A stretch of DNA of 64,000 bases, taken from contig JAYJMM010000123.1 of the NCBI GenBank assembly GCA_037349105.1, positions 2,356,001 through 2,420,000 on the forward strand. The letters are read 5' to 3'. A model generated the notes under the pieces. The model worked only from the letters and a program-made list of their open reading frames with translations, did not search any database and had not been told where the DNA came from. Source of the stretch: Limnomonas spitsbergensis. Its lineage: Eukaryota > Chlorophyta > Chlorophyceae > Chlamydomonadales. Made by a program: the position numbers and the translations under genes. Shown piece after piece: positions 49,808-61,000 of this stretch. Every line of letters begins with the position of its first letter. Positions within the stretch are counted from its first letter, which is position 1.

Positions 49808-49893
49808 GAGGAGACGATGGTCAATGACGTTGCACCTTTGGGCCCTGCTAAAAAAGGCTCGGCATCGTGGGCGCAACCGGAGGAGATGCTGGT
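49808..49893 (-). mobile_element. LINE tail, about 58 bp, with short duplication
   Basis: On the plus strand TCAATGACGTTGCACCTTTG then GGCCCTGCTAAAAAAGGCTC and GGCATCGTGGGCGC is the inverted LINE terminus. It is flanked by GGAGGAGACG on the left (49,808) and GGAGGAGATG on the right (49,880), a likely target duplication of 8-10 bp. Only the last 60 or so bases of the element were inserted. Confidence 0.72.
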
Positions 49894-49899
49894 GTGACT

Positions 49900-50927
49900 A
49901 GATTGAGACAATACAAGGAACAGGGTACCGTGTTTTCATTTAAGTTGTTCATCCTTAATAATTCGACCGTGAATAACATGCAAACCGTGCAAGGACTGGC
50001 CTTTCCTCGGGGGTGGGCAAAACCGAGAGGTGCAGGACAAGGTGGGGACCAGGGTCCCCCTGGTGGGGACAGCTACAATTCGAATTCGAAAAGGAAGCCA
50101 CGTCAAATACTGGCAAAATTGATTACTAACTATGCATCCAAGATCCAATCATCAATTTTAATCCACGACGCAACGCTTTACACACAGTTGTGTGCTAGTT
50201 GCTTGCCCAGGGGGATCACTGGTTTTCGCTTTCTGTCCTAGTGTATGAAGTGCCTGTACCCGTTTACAAGCACATGTCCCATGCATCAAATGTGATGCTC
50301 CGATGGACTGTAAAAACTTCGCAGGTAAAAGATTAAGCCTTGTATGTTGAGTCCTGCGGAGTTTCACAATTAATGCATGGGACAGTGCATGCAAGCCGTT
50401 TCAAGCACTACTTTATCAAAGACATCAAGCATAAAAACAGTGACCCCATGTGCAAACAAACAAAACACAACCATAGGCGAGTGGCAAGGGAATGAACCCC
50501 ACAATGAAGTACATGGGGTATGGGACCTGCACACACATTTAGCATGCTCACACGCAACATGAAAAAACATTGTCTGACCCGCAGATGCATGCAATCTAAG
50601 AGGCTCATGGTCAGGATGGGCCGCAGAGGACGCCAGGCCCCATGACAGGATCCTGAGCATCTTGTGCAGCAAAAAATACACAGTCACGGCAAGCACCCTC
50701 ACGCAAGCAAACCGGACAAATGAAAATAATGTGGCAGCTCCATCCATACGTCCAGGCCATGGCTGGTGCCATGCCGTTTCTATGCTGGATGCTGTTGCTG
50801 GGCTGGTTCCCTGTGGAACACCAGTTCGGCGTCTCCGCTTTCCTTCAGAAGATGAAACTGGCCACACTGCGCTGCAGTGCAGCCTGGCTGGCTGCCTGAT
50901 CTGGCGTCAAGAAGGCTGGAGCTTGCT
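49900..50927. other. No gene; 3' flank of BOLA2
   Basis: Includes a palindromic GGACCAGGGTCCCCCTGGTG near 50,050. No exon recognised. Confidence 0.4.
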
Positions 50928-51829
50928 TCACTGCTCTGCGGGCTGGCTGGCAGCCTGGGCCGGCGTGACTGCCTTCTTTATTGAGAGAGCGTGGATGTCC
51001 TTCATCTCCTCCTTCAAGGCATCATTCACCTGCAACCATGACAGCCATGCAAGGAGGAGGAGTGAATGGGATGGTGGAAGATTGAGTCGGCCATAGTTAC
51101 TTGTTTCACAGGATGATTGATAGATCGATGTATGAGTTGCATGCTGCAGCCTGTAATGCGCATGTTGATCATGCAGCTAAAGGGATGACTATGCATTGAA
51201 ACAGGGGTGGGGAATCACCTACCGTGGACATGAACAGGGGAGAGGCAATGTACCGTTATCAAGGGGAGGATTGTTGACATACATTGGCATTCAAGTGGTA
51301 AAAATAACCAGTGGAACATGCCTGCCAGTGGGGCGACCAGTTCTGGTAATCGAACATGTTTAAGTGCTTGTTCAAGTGCAAACCAGACCACCATAGTAAG
51401 CAGGTCACTGGGCAGCCACGGCCGGTGCCCAGAGCAGCAGGCCAACTTGCAGCACCAGGCCCCCCCTCGAGTCCCCGACCATGGGCTGTGATTCAGTTGA
51501 ATCGTAGCTCAAGGCGGGAGGGCTTGAAGCACACTAGAATGAACAGTGCTGTATGAGCACCGTATCAGGGTAGCACGCTGACCCGCACCATGCGATGCCG
51601 TTGAATCAGGGTCTTCCCAGTGAAAAGCTCTGACACCACATGCACCTCGAAAGATGATCCACACCTGAGGTACAGAGGTTCAAGGACGGTTTGAGGGTTT
51701 GATCTAGCTTCTGACAGGCTGCCACATTGAAGGAATTCCGCACCCGCTGCTTGTATCAATGACCTCTACGGACTGGGATTGAAGTGCCTCCATCAATTTC
51801 GCTTTAACGGATTCTACTGTATTGGCCAT
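50928..51829 (-). CDS. BOLA2: BolA-like protein, BOLA2 type
   Basis: Three exons, 51,829-51,744, 51,664-51,589 and 51,029-50,928, join in phase to 87 aa, the normal size of BOLA2. Exon 1 reads MANTVESVKAKLMEALQSQS then VEVIDTSSG. Exon 2 starts in the conserved loop CGSSFEVHVVSELFTGKTLI then QRHRM. Exon 3 starts VNDALKEEMKDIHALSIKKA and ends AEQ before TGA. The junction GG|G restores the glycine of SSGCGSSFEV. BOLA2 proteins pair with monothiol glutaredoxins in the cytosol or nucleus and share a [2Fe-2S] cluster. The cysteine after the DTSSG loop and the histidine of RHRMV, the usual cluster ligands, are both present. Only the extended C-terminus (TPAQAASQPAEQ) departs from the usual TPxQW ending. 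Confidence 0.96.
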
Positions 51830-52060
51830 AGTGTTAGAGATATATGATAAATTCCCTTAGGCCTGAACGCCCCGTATGTCCCGCCTGGTAGGACTTTGGA
51901 ATACGGCGTGTGTACGCGTGGTGGCTAGACACGGCGGATCGAATCGCTTGCTGAGACAGTGAATGCCTCGTATGGCAGGAGAAATAAGGCAATAAAATGC
52001 CTGGGCGTGCCTTGAGGAATACGGGATTGGAAATGCCACACACCGGGAGGGCAAGGCTAA
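51830..52060. promoter_or_regulatory. BOLA2 upstream region
   Basis: A 231-bp gap between the BOLA2 start codon (minus strand) and the left edge of the PIF/Harbinger-like element. No motif is obvious. The element's proximity could affect expression. Confidence 0.35.
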
Positions 52061-53137
52061 CAGCCCGTTTCCGATTGACCCCGAAAAAAACACGGCAAAC
52101 CGATCGATGAACCCCGGAAATATTCCGGGGTGGTCGTTTCCGACTGACCTCATGAGACAGAATCTAGCGACTCCCTTTTCTGTACGGCTTAAGGCGCGCA
52201 CATTTGAACTTCCCGAGCTCCACTGCCGAGCAAGAGGATAGGCACGATTTGCGAAGCTGCTCTTCAAACCATTCGTTACAAACTGCGCATCTTGAGCCTC
52301 TCTGAAGCGTCCTTTGCCCAAGATCGGCCACAAGATCGTCGCAACGATCACCTCCCCAACACCCTGTCCACACAACGAACGTGGCCCAGATGAACCATGT
52401 AAAGAAACTACAGCAATGCGCGCGCTATGTCAACGTGACGATTTGAACTTTCGAAGGATCATGCCAGCTGGACAATTCAAAGACCCCGGAATTTTACCGG
52501 GGAGGGGGGGGAGGTCCCCGGAAAAAGTTGATTTCCGGGGTAAAATGTACGGCATCGAAGCACCCCGGAACTTTTTCGAAAAATTCAGCCAAATCGATCG
52601 ATGGACCCCGGAAAAATTCCGGGGTGGTCGTTTCCGACTGATGTCATGAGACAGAATCTCGCGATTCCCCTTTTCTGTAGGGTGTATGGTGCCGTCTTTC
52701 TTTTGTGTGTCATATTTTGCTGCTGCTGCTGCTGCTGTCCATTAGGACCTAGACGATATGCAGGGCCGTTCAAACAGAACTGCGTCTGTTGAGGCTCCCA
52801 AGCATTCTGATACGGTGCGTGGCCAGGATCGTCCCAACGATCGCCGCCTCCACGGCCCAGCATCGCATCATCATCCGGATCATCCATGGCAGTCAGCGCG
52901 ATACCAATAATCACTATAGGGCAGTCGGCGCGATATCAGCAGAAGAATTCTAAGGGCCTTGTCAGGTGGACAACGGAAACACCCCGGAATTTTTCCGAGG
53001 AGGGGGGGGGTCCCCGGAAAAGAGGCCGATGCCGTACGTAAAGGTACGGCATCCAAGCACCCCGGAACTTTTCCGGGGTGCCCGTTTCACCTCGGAAAGG
53101 CCCCGGAACCTTTCCGGGGTCAATCGGAAACGGGCTG
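52061..53137. mobile_element. PIF/Harbinger-like non-autonomous element
   Basis: Left end CAGCCCGTTTCCGATTGACC then CCG (52,061-52,083) is a perfect inverted match to the right end (53,115-53,137). TAA flanks both sides (52,058-52,060 and 53,138-53,140), the 3-bp duplication typical of PIF/Harbinger elements. Inside are several CCCCGGAA...TTCCGGGG hairpins and G-runs between arms. There is also an internal duplication: about 80 bp starting CGATCGATGRACCCCGGAAA at 52,105 and at 52,595, followed in both by CATGAGACAGAATCT. No complete transposase frame is present. Minus-strand frames around each half share ARFCLMxSVGNDHPGIFPG only because of that duplication. Confidence 0.85.
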
Positions 53138-53221
53138 TAAGTCTACTCGAATATGCTCGGTGCAGTTTCCGAAACATGACCGAGGTCCCTCGGGCCTGCC
53201 CCGTTGGCCTGTCCTGTGCTT

Positions 53222-53362
53222 TTAGATCAAATAGTGCATACCGGTAGCGTTAGGGCCAGGACTGGGCCAGGCTAACGCCGACCAGCAGAAACGCAGGCCC
53301 ATCAGCCATGCAGCGACAGCCGCAGCCAGGGCCAAGAAGGCAGTGAGGGAGATCTTCAACAT
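53222..53362 (-). CDS. Possible small membrane protein or exon (46 aa)
   Basis: ATG at 53,362 opens MLKISLTAFLALAAAVAAWL then MGLRFCWSALAWP and ends TAA at 53,222. The strongly hydrophobic start would form a signal peptide or membrane helix. No homology is recognised. It may be a 3' exon of a gene whose other exons I did not find, or chance. Confidence 0.3.
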   Translation of the reverse strand: MLKISLTAFLALAAAVAAWLMGLRFCWSALAWPSPGPNATGMHYLI

Positions 53363-53369
53363 GAAGAGC

Positions 53370-53971
53370 GGCAGCAGCTAGGCAGATGACATGGCTCTCT
53401 GGAGCCCTCTTGTGTGACTCATACTTGCATACTCTCATGTGGTTGGCTGATGCCACCTGCTGACCAGGCTTCGTGTTTCACTTTGCTTCACTGAACTAAT
53501 GCAACATAATTCACTGTGTAATTGTGTATATTCATGTACCGTCTAGTTTGCATTGTGTATATCCATGGTGTACCTCTGACAAAGGGCTCTTGACTATGGA
53601 GTGCCAACGACGAATCAGCATGTAAGTAGCCCACCTGAGCCATAATTTGCAGTCGCCCACCTGAGCCATAATTTGCATTAATTAAAATATGAAATCAGGG
53701 GTTAAACCCCTAACTCTAACCGACCGATTTGCGCGGGCTCAAACCAGCTGTGATCAAGATATTTAAAACAACTAGCGTCCGATCGGCACGAGGGCGCAAA
53801 CCATGCACCTTGTCAAAACAACTCACCCCATGCCTGCAGGCTGCTTCCCCCCTGGCTGCCTCTCCCTGCTCCTGATGTGAGTGTTGTAATGCAGGCATGC
53901 TATTTGTGCACTCTGGTCCCATGGACTGCAAACATCTGAATTCTTGAAATGTTACTGTTACCTGTCCCATG
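53370..53971. other. No gene recognised
   Basis: GTGAGTGTTG followed by GGCATGCT and a CAAACATCTGAA/GAAATGTT stretch (about 53,878-53,965) weakly resembles 5,118-5,205, next to the stranded PP2C exon. This may be part of a larger old duplication. Confidence 0.35.
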
Positions 53972-54245
53972 TGAGGCTCTGACTTTTGTTGAGGACGTTG
54001 TACAGATTGTTGAGGCCTAGATTTGTTGCTTTTCTTTGCCTTCTTGGGGAATAGGCTTGAGAGGGGCAAATATACTTCGAGCTGCCTTTTCCTTTGGGGG
54101 GGGGGGTATTTCTTCCTCCTTTGAGTTCTTCGTCTTCTTTCCCTCCTACCTTCAGTTTCTTTTCTTCCAACGGGACAGTCGGGCGCCCACGCGGCCGAGC
54201 CTTTTTGCGCCCCCCAAAAGGCTCATGATGTGTTATGTCATTGAC
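53972..54245 (+). mobile_element. LINE C-terminus and 3' UTR
   Basis: The frame EALTFVEDVVQIVEA ends in TAG, followed by the family's UTR and GGGCGCCCACGCGGCCGAGC then CTTTTTG. The last bases differ from the family consensus after that point (CGCCCCCCAAAAGG), so the terminal GGGCCCAGAGG is replaced. Confidence 0.82.
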
Positions 54246-55354
54246 CTGTCCCATGCATCAAATGCCCAGCTGGAATGCTTCACTGCCTCTTGTTTAATGA
54301 CATAACCCCTATCAACGTTTGTGTAGCCCTGTACCAAACACTGGCCCCACCTCCAGCCTCCCATGCCGAAGTACACTCAAACACTAGCATCTCTGGTCAC
54401 CATTGATCAGAGTGGTCATGATGCACTAGACTGAGGTTAGGGAGGCTCGAAGCTTCATCATGCACATCGTTCCGAATTATTTATAGAAAGTTACGATGAT
54501 AAAGGTGCATACCTGGGGCTAGAGGGAAATGACGAAGCTCAATTCCAGTTACCATGCAAAGCCAGTACACCCTTCTATGTTAATGACGTCACACATTCGG
54601 GCCCTCCTTAAATAAAGGTCCTCCACGTCAGGAAACATAAAGTCAGCTAGGAAAGCCAAGGGAGAAGGCACAAGTGGAGAGAAAGGAGGGTGCCCCTTTC
54701 CTATGTGAGAGGGCAGGAACACGGAACCCGATGATCTAGACAGGGGGAGAGAGAAGATCGTGTGGCTGCTCCAATATCTAAACCTTTGGGTAAGGATTCC
54801 ACCAGCGTTGTACCACTGGACCATTTCCCCCCAAGCAATCAAACAAGTTTTTAGTGGTGCAGAACTGCAGACCATTCTCAACTTGCTTGATTACAATCAA
54901 GCAAGGAGGGTCTAGCAAGGGACAATGCATCTCCCCCCCCCCTCCTAAAGCAAGTGCATTGGACCCGTCTTAAGGGCTGCTCGGCGGTCCGTAGCCGTTA
55001 ACTGTTGTAACAACCCCGATGATGATGGACCTGGAGACTAGGCAATCCCATAGGACATGCTCTTCCCTGTTCATCGCCGTGCCTTGAAAAGGAGGGTGCC
55101 AGCAGGTGCCAGCAGGGAAATGTCTTTTTTCAGGAATATGCTTCGGGAATGAGCTTGCGTTACTTCAAAATTGCAAGCTGCACTGAGCTTGAGGTCATTA
55201 CTACACAAGCACTGGCAACAAAAGAGGGAAACGTTTCCCATTTTTTGTTACAAAAGAGCCTACATTCGCATAAAATAATGACATGCGAGCACGCAATGCT
55301 TATGAGTCACTTGAGCTGTGCGCCAGACATCTCCAGCTTCCGTGCAGCTTCTTA
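54246..55354. other. PP2C 3' flank; no gene recognised
   Basis: A minus-strand LINE-tail-like motif (GACGTCACACATTCGGGCCC, 54,587-54,606) is present but weak. Otherwise nothing is supported. Confidence 0.4.
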
Positions 55355-58004
55355 TCACAGCAGCCAAACGACCACCGTGACGTTGTCCACGGTGCCTCGC
55401 CCAATCGACAGCTGCAACAGCCTGTCAGCTGCTGCTAGGGCCATGGCCTGCCCCTGCGCTGGGGTGCTTGCAACCACACGGCCGCCGCCCTTGGAGATCT
55501 ACCAGCAGAAACCAGGGAGGGGGAAGGGCAGAGCTGAGAGGGAAGCCGGCACGTCGGGTGAATTAAAATTTCCACATTCGAGACAAACCCCAAATCGGCT
55601 TTGGGGTGCCAGCAGCTCAGTGTGTAAGAGGGATCCAGGTTACAGGCAGCACATCGGGTTGATTTAAATTTCCTTTCCTACATAATTCCTGCCTTCAGAA
55701 ATAATAGTAAAGAAGGCATCGAGGGTCGGGCTGGGAGGGATACTATTAAACCAAGGGGCAGAACACGCTTTTCGACCTGCACAATGCATCCTTAGGCTGC
55801 TCCATATGGTCAATCTGGCGCCCTCCAGAATGACGAGATCTGAAACTCTGAACGATTGAAATGCACCCATCCCATGCAATAGTTTGCGCAACATGGACAG
55901 CCCAGTAAAAACCATATCAGTGCCCAACCTGACAACTTCAGATTGCAAGCGAAGTTCAAATGTGCCAGCCAGCATTGACAACCTGCACCTCAAACCTTGA
56001 GAACAAGGTTTGCATGCCCAGCATGGGCAGCCAACTCAACACAATGACATTGCCCGACCAAACGACAAATTGCAAGCAAAAATTATGTATGCCAGTCAGC
56101 ACCTCACACCTTCAGAACCTGGTTTGCACACTCGACTGCATCTTGATCTGACATGACGTCCCACAGCCCATCACTACGGCAGCAGCAGCAGCGGAAACAT
56201 GTCAGCAGCAGCAAGAATAGCAGCAAGAATGGACGTGGGTCATGGGAGTGCTGAAATGCGGTACGTGCCATCATTGCTTTGTCTGCCTAGGGCAGCCAAC
56301 CTTTTCTAGTCCACAGGGCACAGGTCTGGCCCCTGAAACAAGTTTCTTTAGCCTCAATTCTTCAGCGAATGCCTGCAGCTCTCAATAGTTCAATCATGGC
56401 CGGCTGCCTGCAATGTACCGGTAGATGAGATCACAACCCAGCTGGCTTAACTGGAAAAATCCCAACCGAACAGGGCATAGCAGACCTCGCCAAGGGCGAT
56501 TCCTACCCCCCAAAATGTCTTAGGGGAGGGGGATTGATTCACATATTTTCAATTATAAATTGTTTCCCACGCGCCAGCGTGAAGAAGAACGACGCCAGTG
56601 TCAATTCCATGGTCTACACGTGGCCATGATCGAGGACATGCGGAGGGAATGTGAAGACGCCACACTCCCATTTCTGTGTGCCTCGAAGATGTTCAAGCTC
56701 AGCGATGATCCCTTGACAGGCCTAGACGGTCCAAGTATCTGGCGTAAGCTGGTTAAAAGATAAGGGTGCATTAACCTCATGCACCTCATCACCTGCCGTC
56801 TGGGACAGACTTCACAGCACGGTTCAGCCACCATTCAGGTGCATCAACGACTAAAGCCGGGGGGTACCTGGTGCAGTGGCCCTGCTGCTTGGGCCATCGG
56901 CTGTGGGCCGGTCAAGGTTCGGTCTCAATTGGTCCAGTGGTTGCAACCCGGCATGCCCCCCAATATACTGACTAGCATGCACTAAAATAATCACTGGTTT
57001 GGAGGCCCAGCCCGCTCCAACTGACCGTCCCATTATCCTGTTGGGTCTCTTTGTTCTTCGTTCGTTATCTTGCCAGTTTGCCTGCCATTCTTTATTAGGC
57101 TTCGGATTGGCTATGTACCAAGGTTTCCTACCCGCCTTGGAGATTCTCTCCTTTTTCGGTTCACACTGCCTGGCTGTTTCATAAAATATTTCTCGGTGGA
57201 TGCGTAGCTGCTGCAACAGCAACACACTGGAGCCCATGCAATACAACCAGCCTTGGCACCTGCAACATGTTTTTTCTGTGCTTCCTGTTCACACTGCCTG
57301 GCCGTTTCGAAATGGCTGTACTGGGTGGATGCGCAAACATTGGAACTTCAACCTTGCAAGCACAGGCCTCATACCCTCTGCAACCCCAGGCCTAACAGAG
57401 GCATCTTAAAGCACCCCAGGGAGCGCCTTACAGAATCCGCTGCAAGCACAGGCCTTACAGAGGCATCTGAAAGCACCCCAAGAAGCACCTGCAGTGTTGC
57501 TTTAATTTCATGATTATAAATCACCAGTCTTCATAGAAATCACCAGGGGCATCAAGAGGGACAAAAAGGGCTGTCTTTTTTTATATCAAAAGGGGCAAAA
57601 AGGACTGTCTTTATTCATAAGACCTTGGTTATTTATAAGGCCGCGCCTACCCACTCGGGATCCTAGACACCAGTGTTTGGTTTAGTGTGCAGCCGTGCAC
57701 CAGGCTACCTTTGAGGACGGCCAGACGCCGCCACTGGGCTGAACAGATCATTCGGGCTCACGATATGATTGGCATACAACTGGTGATCAAAGCAAAAGGG
57801 CGCGCAGAACAAGGACCCATGGCAACAGGTCCGGACGTAGCAGCAATGTAGCCCATCAAGTGCCCTGCAAAAATCAAGACCCTGCTAAACGCCCACCTGG
57901 CAAGGATTATGTAGCTGTCACTCTTGTCTAGCATGTGCTTGTGCACCTCTGGCTCGCTTTCCACAAAGCGCTTTGGCTCCTTGAAGTCCAGGTCACCCAG
58001 GGAC
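55355..58004 (-). CDS. PP2C-family protein phosphatase, last three exons
   Basis: Exons 58,004-57,897, 56,173-56,110 and 55,498-55,355 join in phase (AG|T restores Ser of SDG) and end at TGA. The first gives SLGDLDFKEPKRFVESEPEV then HKHMLDKSDSYIILA. The second gives SDGLWDVMSDQDAVECANQV then LK. The third gives GGGRVVASTPAQGQAMALAA, ADRLLQL and GTVDNVTVVVWLL. These are late PP2C motifs: the metal-binding Asp of SDGLWD and the Asp-Asn of VDNVTVVV are both present. The enzyme is an Mg/Mn-dependent Ser/Thr phosphatase; specificity cannot be told from this part. The N-terminal exons lie beyond the right edge, past an intron filled with the 55-bp array. The third exon has a stranded copy at 5,222-5,310. 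Confidence 0.94.
55930..56130 (-). repeat. Decayed tandem copy of the PP2C second exon end
   Basis: Plus-strand text at the true donor (AATTGCAAGC ... TATGCCAGTCAGCACCTCAC then ACCTTCAGAACCTGGTTTGC) recurs about 137 bp to the left (GATTGCAAGC ... GTGCCAGCCAGC then CACCTCAAACCTTGAGAACA and AGGTTTGC). The copy lies downstream in the intron and keeps a decoy donor. Confidence 0.75.
56862..56975 (+). repeat. SINE-like repeat copy with A and B boxes
   Basis: Contains TGGTGCAGTGG (fits the pol III A box), then GTGGGCCGGTCAAGGTTCGG then TCTCAATTGG (GGTTCGGTCTC is close to a B box), then CCCCCCAATA. It is the clearest head of the family seen at 1.8, 10.6 and 44.8 kb. It lies in a PP2C intron. Confidence 0.6.
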
Positions 58005-61000
58005 CTACACGTGTGGTGGGGGTGTACAGGGATGAGCGGGTGAAGGTCGACCCAGGGACCTACACGTGTGGTGGGGGTGTACAGGGATGAGCGGGTGAAG
58101 GTCGACCCAGGGACCTACACGTGTGGTGGGGGTGTACAGGGATGAGCGGGTGAAGGTCGACCCAGGGACCTACACGTGTGGTGGGGGTGTACAGGGATGA
58201 GCGGGTGAAGGTTGACCCAGGGACCTACACGTGTGGTGGGGGTGTACAGGGTTGAGCGGGTGAAGGTCGACCCAGGGACCTACACGTGTGGTGGGGGTGT
58301 ACAGGGATGAGCGGGTGAAGGTCGACCCAGGGACCTACACGTGTGGTGGGGGTGTACAGGGATGAGCGGGTGCAGGTCGACCCAGGGACCTACACGTGTG
58401 GTGGGGGTGTACAGGGTTGAGCGGGTGAAGGTCGACCCAGGGACCTACACGTGTGGTGGGGGTGTACAGGGATGAGCGGGTGAAGGTCGACCCAGGAATC
58501 TACACGTGTGGTGGGGGGTGTACAGGGATGAGCGGGTGAAGGTCGACCCAGGGACCTACACGTGTGGTGGGGGTGAACAGGGTTGAGCGGGTGAAGGTCG
58601 ACCCAGGGACCTACACGTGTGCTGGGGGTGTACAGGGATGAGCGGGTGAAGGTCGACCCAGGAATCTACACGTGTGGTGGGGGGTTTACAGGGATGAGCG
58701 GGTGAAGGTCGACCCAGGGACCTACTCGTGTGGTGGGGGTGTACAGGGATGAGCGGGTGAAGGTCGACCCAGGGACCTACACGTGTGGTGGGGGTTTACA
58801 GGGATGAGCGGGTGAAGGTCGACCCAGGGACCTACTCGTGTGGTGGGGGTGTACAGGGATGAGCGGGTGAAGGTCGACCCAGGGACCTACACGTGTGGTG
58901 GGGGTGTACAGGGATGAGCGGGTGAAGGTCGACCCAGGGACCTACACGTGTGGTGGGGGTGTACAGGGTTGAGCGGGTGAAGGTCGACCCAGGGACCTAC
59001 ACGTGTGCTGGGGGTGTACAGGGATGAGCGGGTGAAGGTCGACCCAGGAATCTACACGTGTGGTGGGGGGTGTACAGGGATGAGCGGGTGAAGGTCGACC
59101 CAGGGACCTACACGTGTGGTGGGGGTGAACAGGGTTGAGCGGGTGAAGGTCGACCCAGGGACCTACACGTGTGCTGGGGGTGTACAGGGATGAGCGGGTG
59201 AAGGTCGACCCAGGAATCTACACTTGTGGTGGGGGGTTTACAGGGATGAGCGGGTGAAGGTCGACCCAGGAATCTACACTTGTGGTGGGGGGTTTACAGG
59301 GATGAGCGGGTGAAGGTCGACCCAGGGACCTACTCGTGTGGTGGGGGTGTACAGGGATGAGCGGGTGAAGGTCGACCCAGGGACCTACACGTGTGGTGGG
59401 GGTGTACAGGGATGAGCGGGTGAAGGTCGACCCAGGAATCTACACGTGTGGTGGGGGGTGTACAGGGATGAGCGGGTGAAGGTCGACCCAGGGACCTACA
59501 CGTGTGCTGGGGGTGTACAGGGATGAGCGGGTGAAGGTCGACCCAGGAATCTACACGTGTGGTGGGGGGTGTACAGGGATGAGCGGGTGAAGGTCGACCC
59601 AGGGACCTACACGTGTGGTGGGGGTGAACAGGGTTGAGCGGGTGAAGGTCGACCCAGGGACCTACACGTGTGCTGGGGGTGTACAGGGATGAGCGGGTGA
59701 AGGTCGACCCAGGGACCTACACGTGTGGTGGGGGTGAACAGGGTTGAGCGGGTGAAGGTCGACCCAGGGACCTACACGTGTGCTGGGGGTGTACAGGGAT
59801 GAGCGGGTGAAGGTCGACCCAGGAATCTACACGTGTGGTGGGGGGTTTACAGGGATGAGCGGGTGAAGGTCGACCCAGGGACCTACACGTGTGGTGGGGG
59901 TGTACAGGGATGAGCGGGTGAAGGTCGACCCAGGGACCTACACGTGTGGTGGGGGTTTACAGGGATGAGCGGGTGAAGGTCGACCCAGGGACCTACTCGT
60001 GTGGTGGGGGTTTACAGGGATGAGCGGGTGAAGGTCGACCCAGGGACCTACACGTGTGGTGGGGGTGTACAGGGATGAGCGGGTGAAGGTCGACCCAGGG
60101 ACCTACACGTGTGCTGGGGGTGTACAGGGATGAGCGGGTGAAGGTCGACCCAGGAATCTACACGTGTGGTGGGGGGTGTACAGGGATGAGCGGGTGAAGG
60201 TCGACCCAGGGACCTACACGTGTGGTGGGGGTGAACAGGGTTGAGCGGGTGAAGGTCGACCCAGGGACCTACACGTGTGCTGGGGGTGTACAGGGATGAG
60301 CGGGTGAAGGTCGACCCAGGGACCTACACGTGTGGTGGGGGGTTTACAGGGATGAGCGGGTGAAGGTCGACCCAGGGACCTACTCGTGTGGTGGGGGTGT
60401 ACAGGGATGAGCGGGTGAAGGTCGACCCAGGGACCTACACGTGTGGTGGGGGTGTACAGGGATGAGCGGGTGAAGGTCGACCCAGGGACCTACACGTGTG
60501 GTGGGGGGTTTACAGGGATGAGCGGGTGAAGGTCGACCCAGGGACCTACACGTGTGGTGGGGGTGTAAAGGGATGAGCGGGTGAAGGTCGACCCAGGGAC
60601 CTACACGTGTGGTGGGGGTGTACAGGGATGAGCGGGTGAAGGTCGACCCAGGGACCTACACGTGTGGTGGGAGTGTACAGGGATGAGCGGGTGAAGGTCG
60701 ACCCAGGGACCTACTCGTGTGGTGGGGGTTTACAGGGATGAGCGGGTGAAGGTCGACCCAGGGACCTACACGTGTGGTGGGGGTGTACAGGGATGAGCGG
60801 GTGAAGGTCGACCCAGGGACCTACTCGTGTGGTGGGGGTGTACAGGGATGAGCGGGTGAAGGTCGACCCAGGGACCTACACGTGTGGTGGGGGTGTACAG
60901 GGATGAGCGGGTGAAGGTCGACCCAGGGACCTACACGTGTGCTGGGGGTGTACAGGGATGAGCGGGTGAAGGTCGACCCAGGAATCTACACGTGTGGTGG

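Noticed and set aside
51857..52375. Minus-strand frame of 172 codons
   Set aside because: It crosses the left boundary of the PIF/Harbinger-like element, and part of it reappears at 52.6-52.8 kb through the element's internal duplication, so it is not a gene.
54587..54606. Minus-strand LINE tail (GACGTCACACATTCGGGCCC)
   Set aside because: Only a partial match to the terminal sequence, with no flanking duplication; too weak to annotate.
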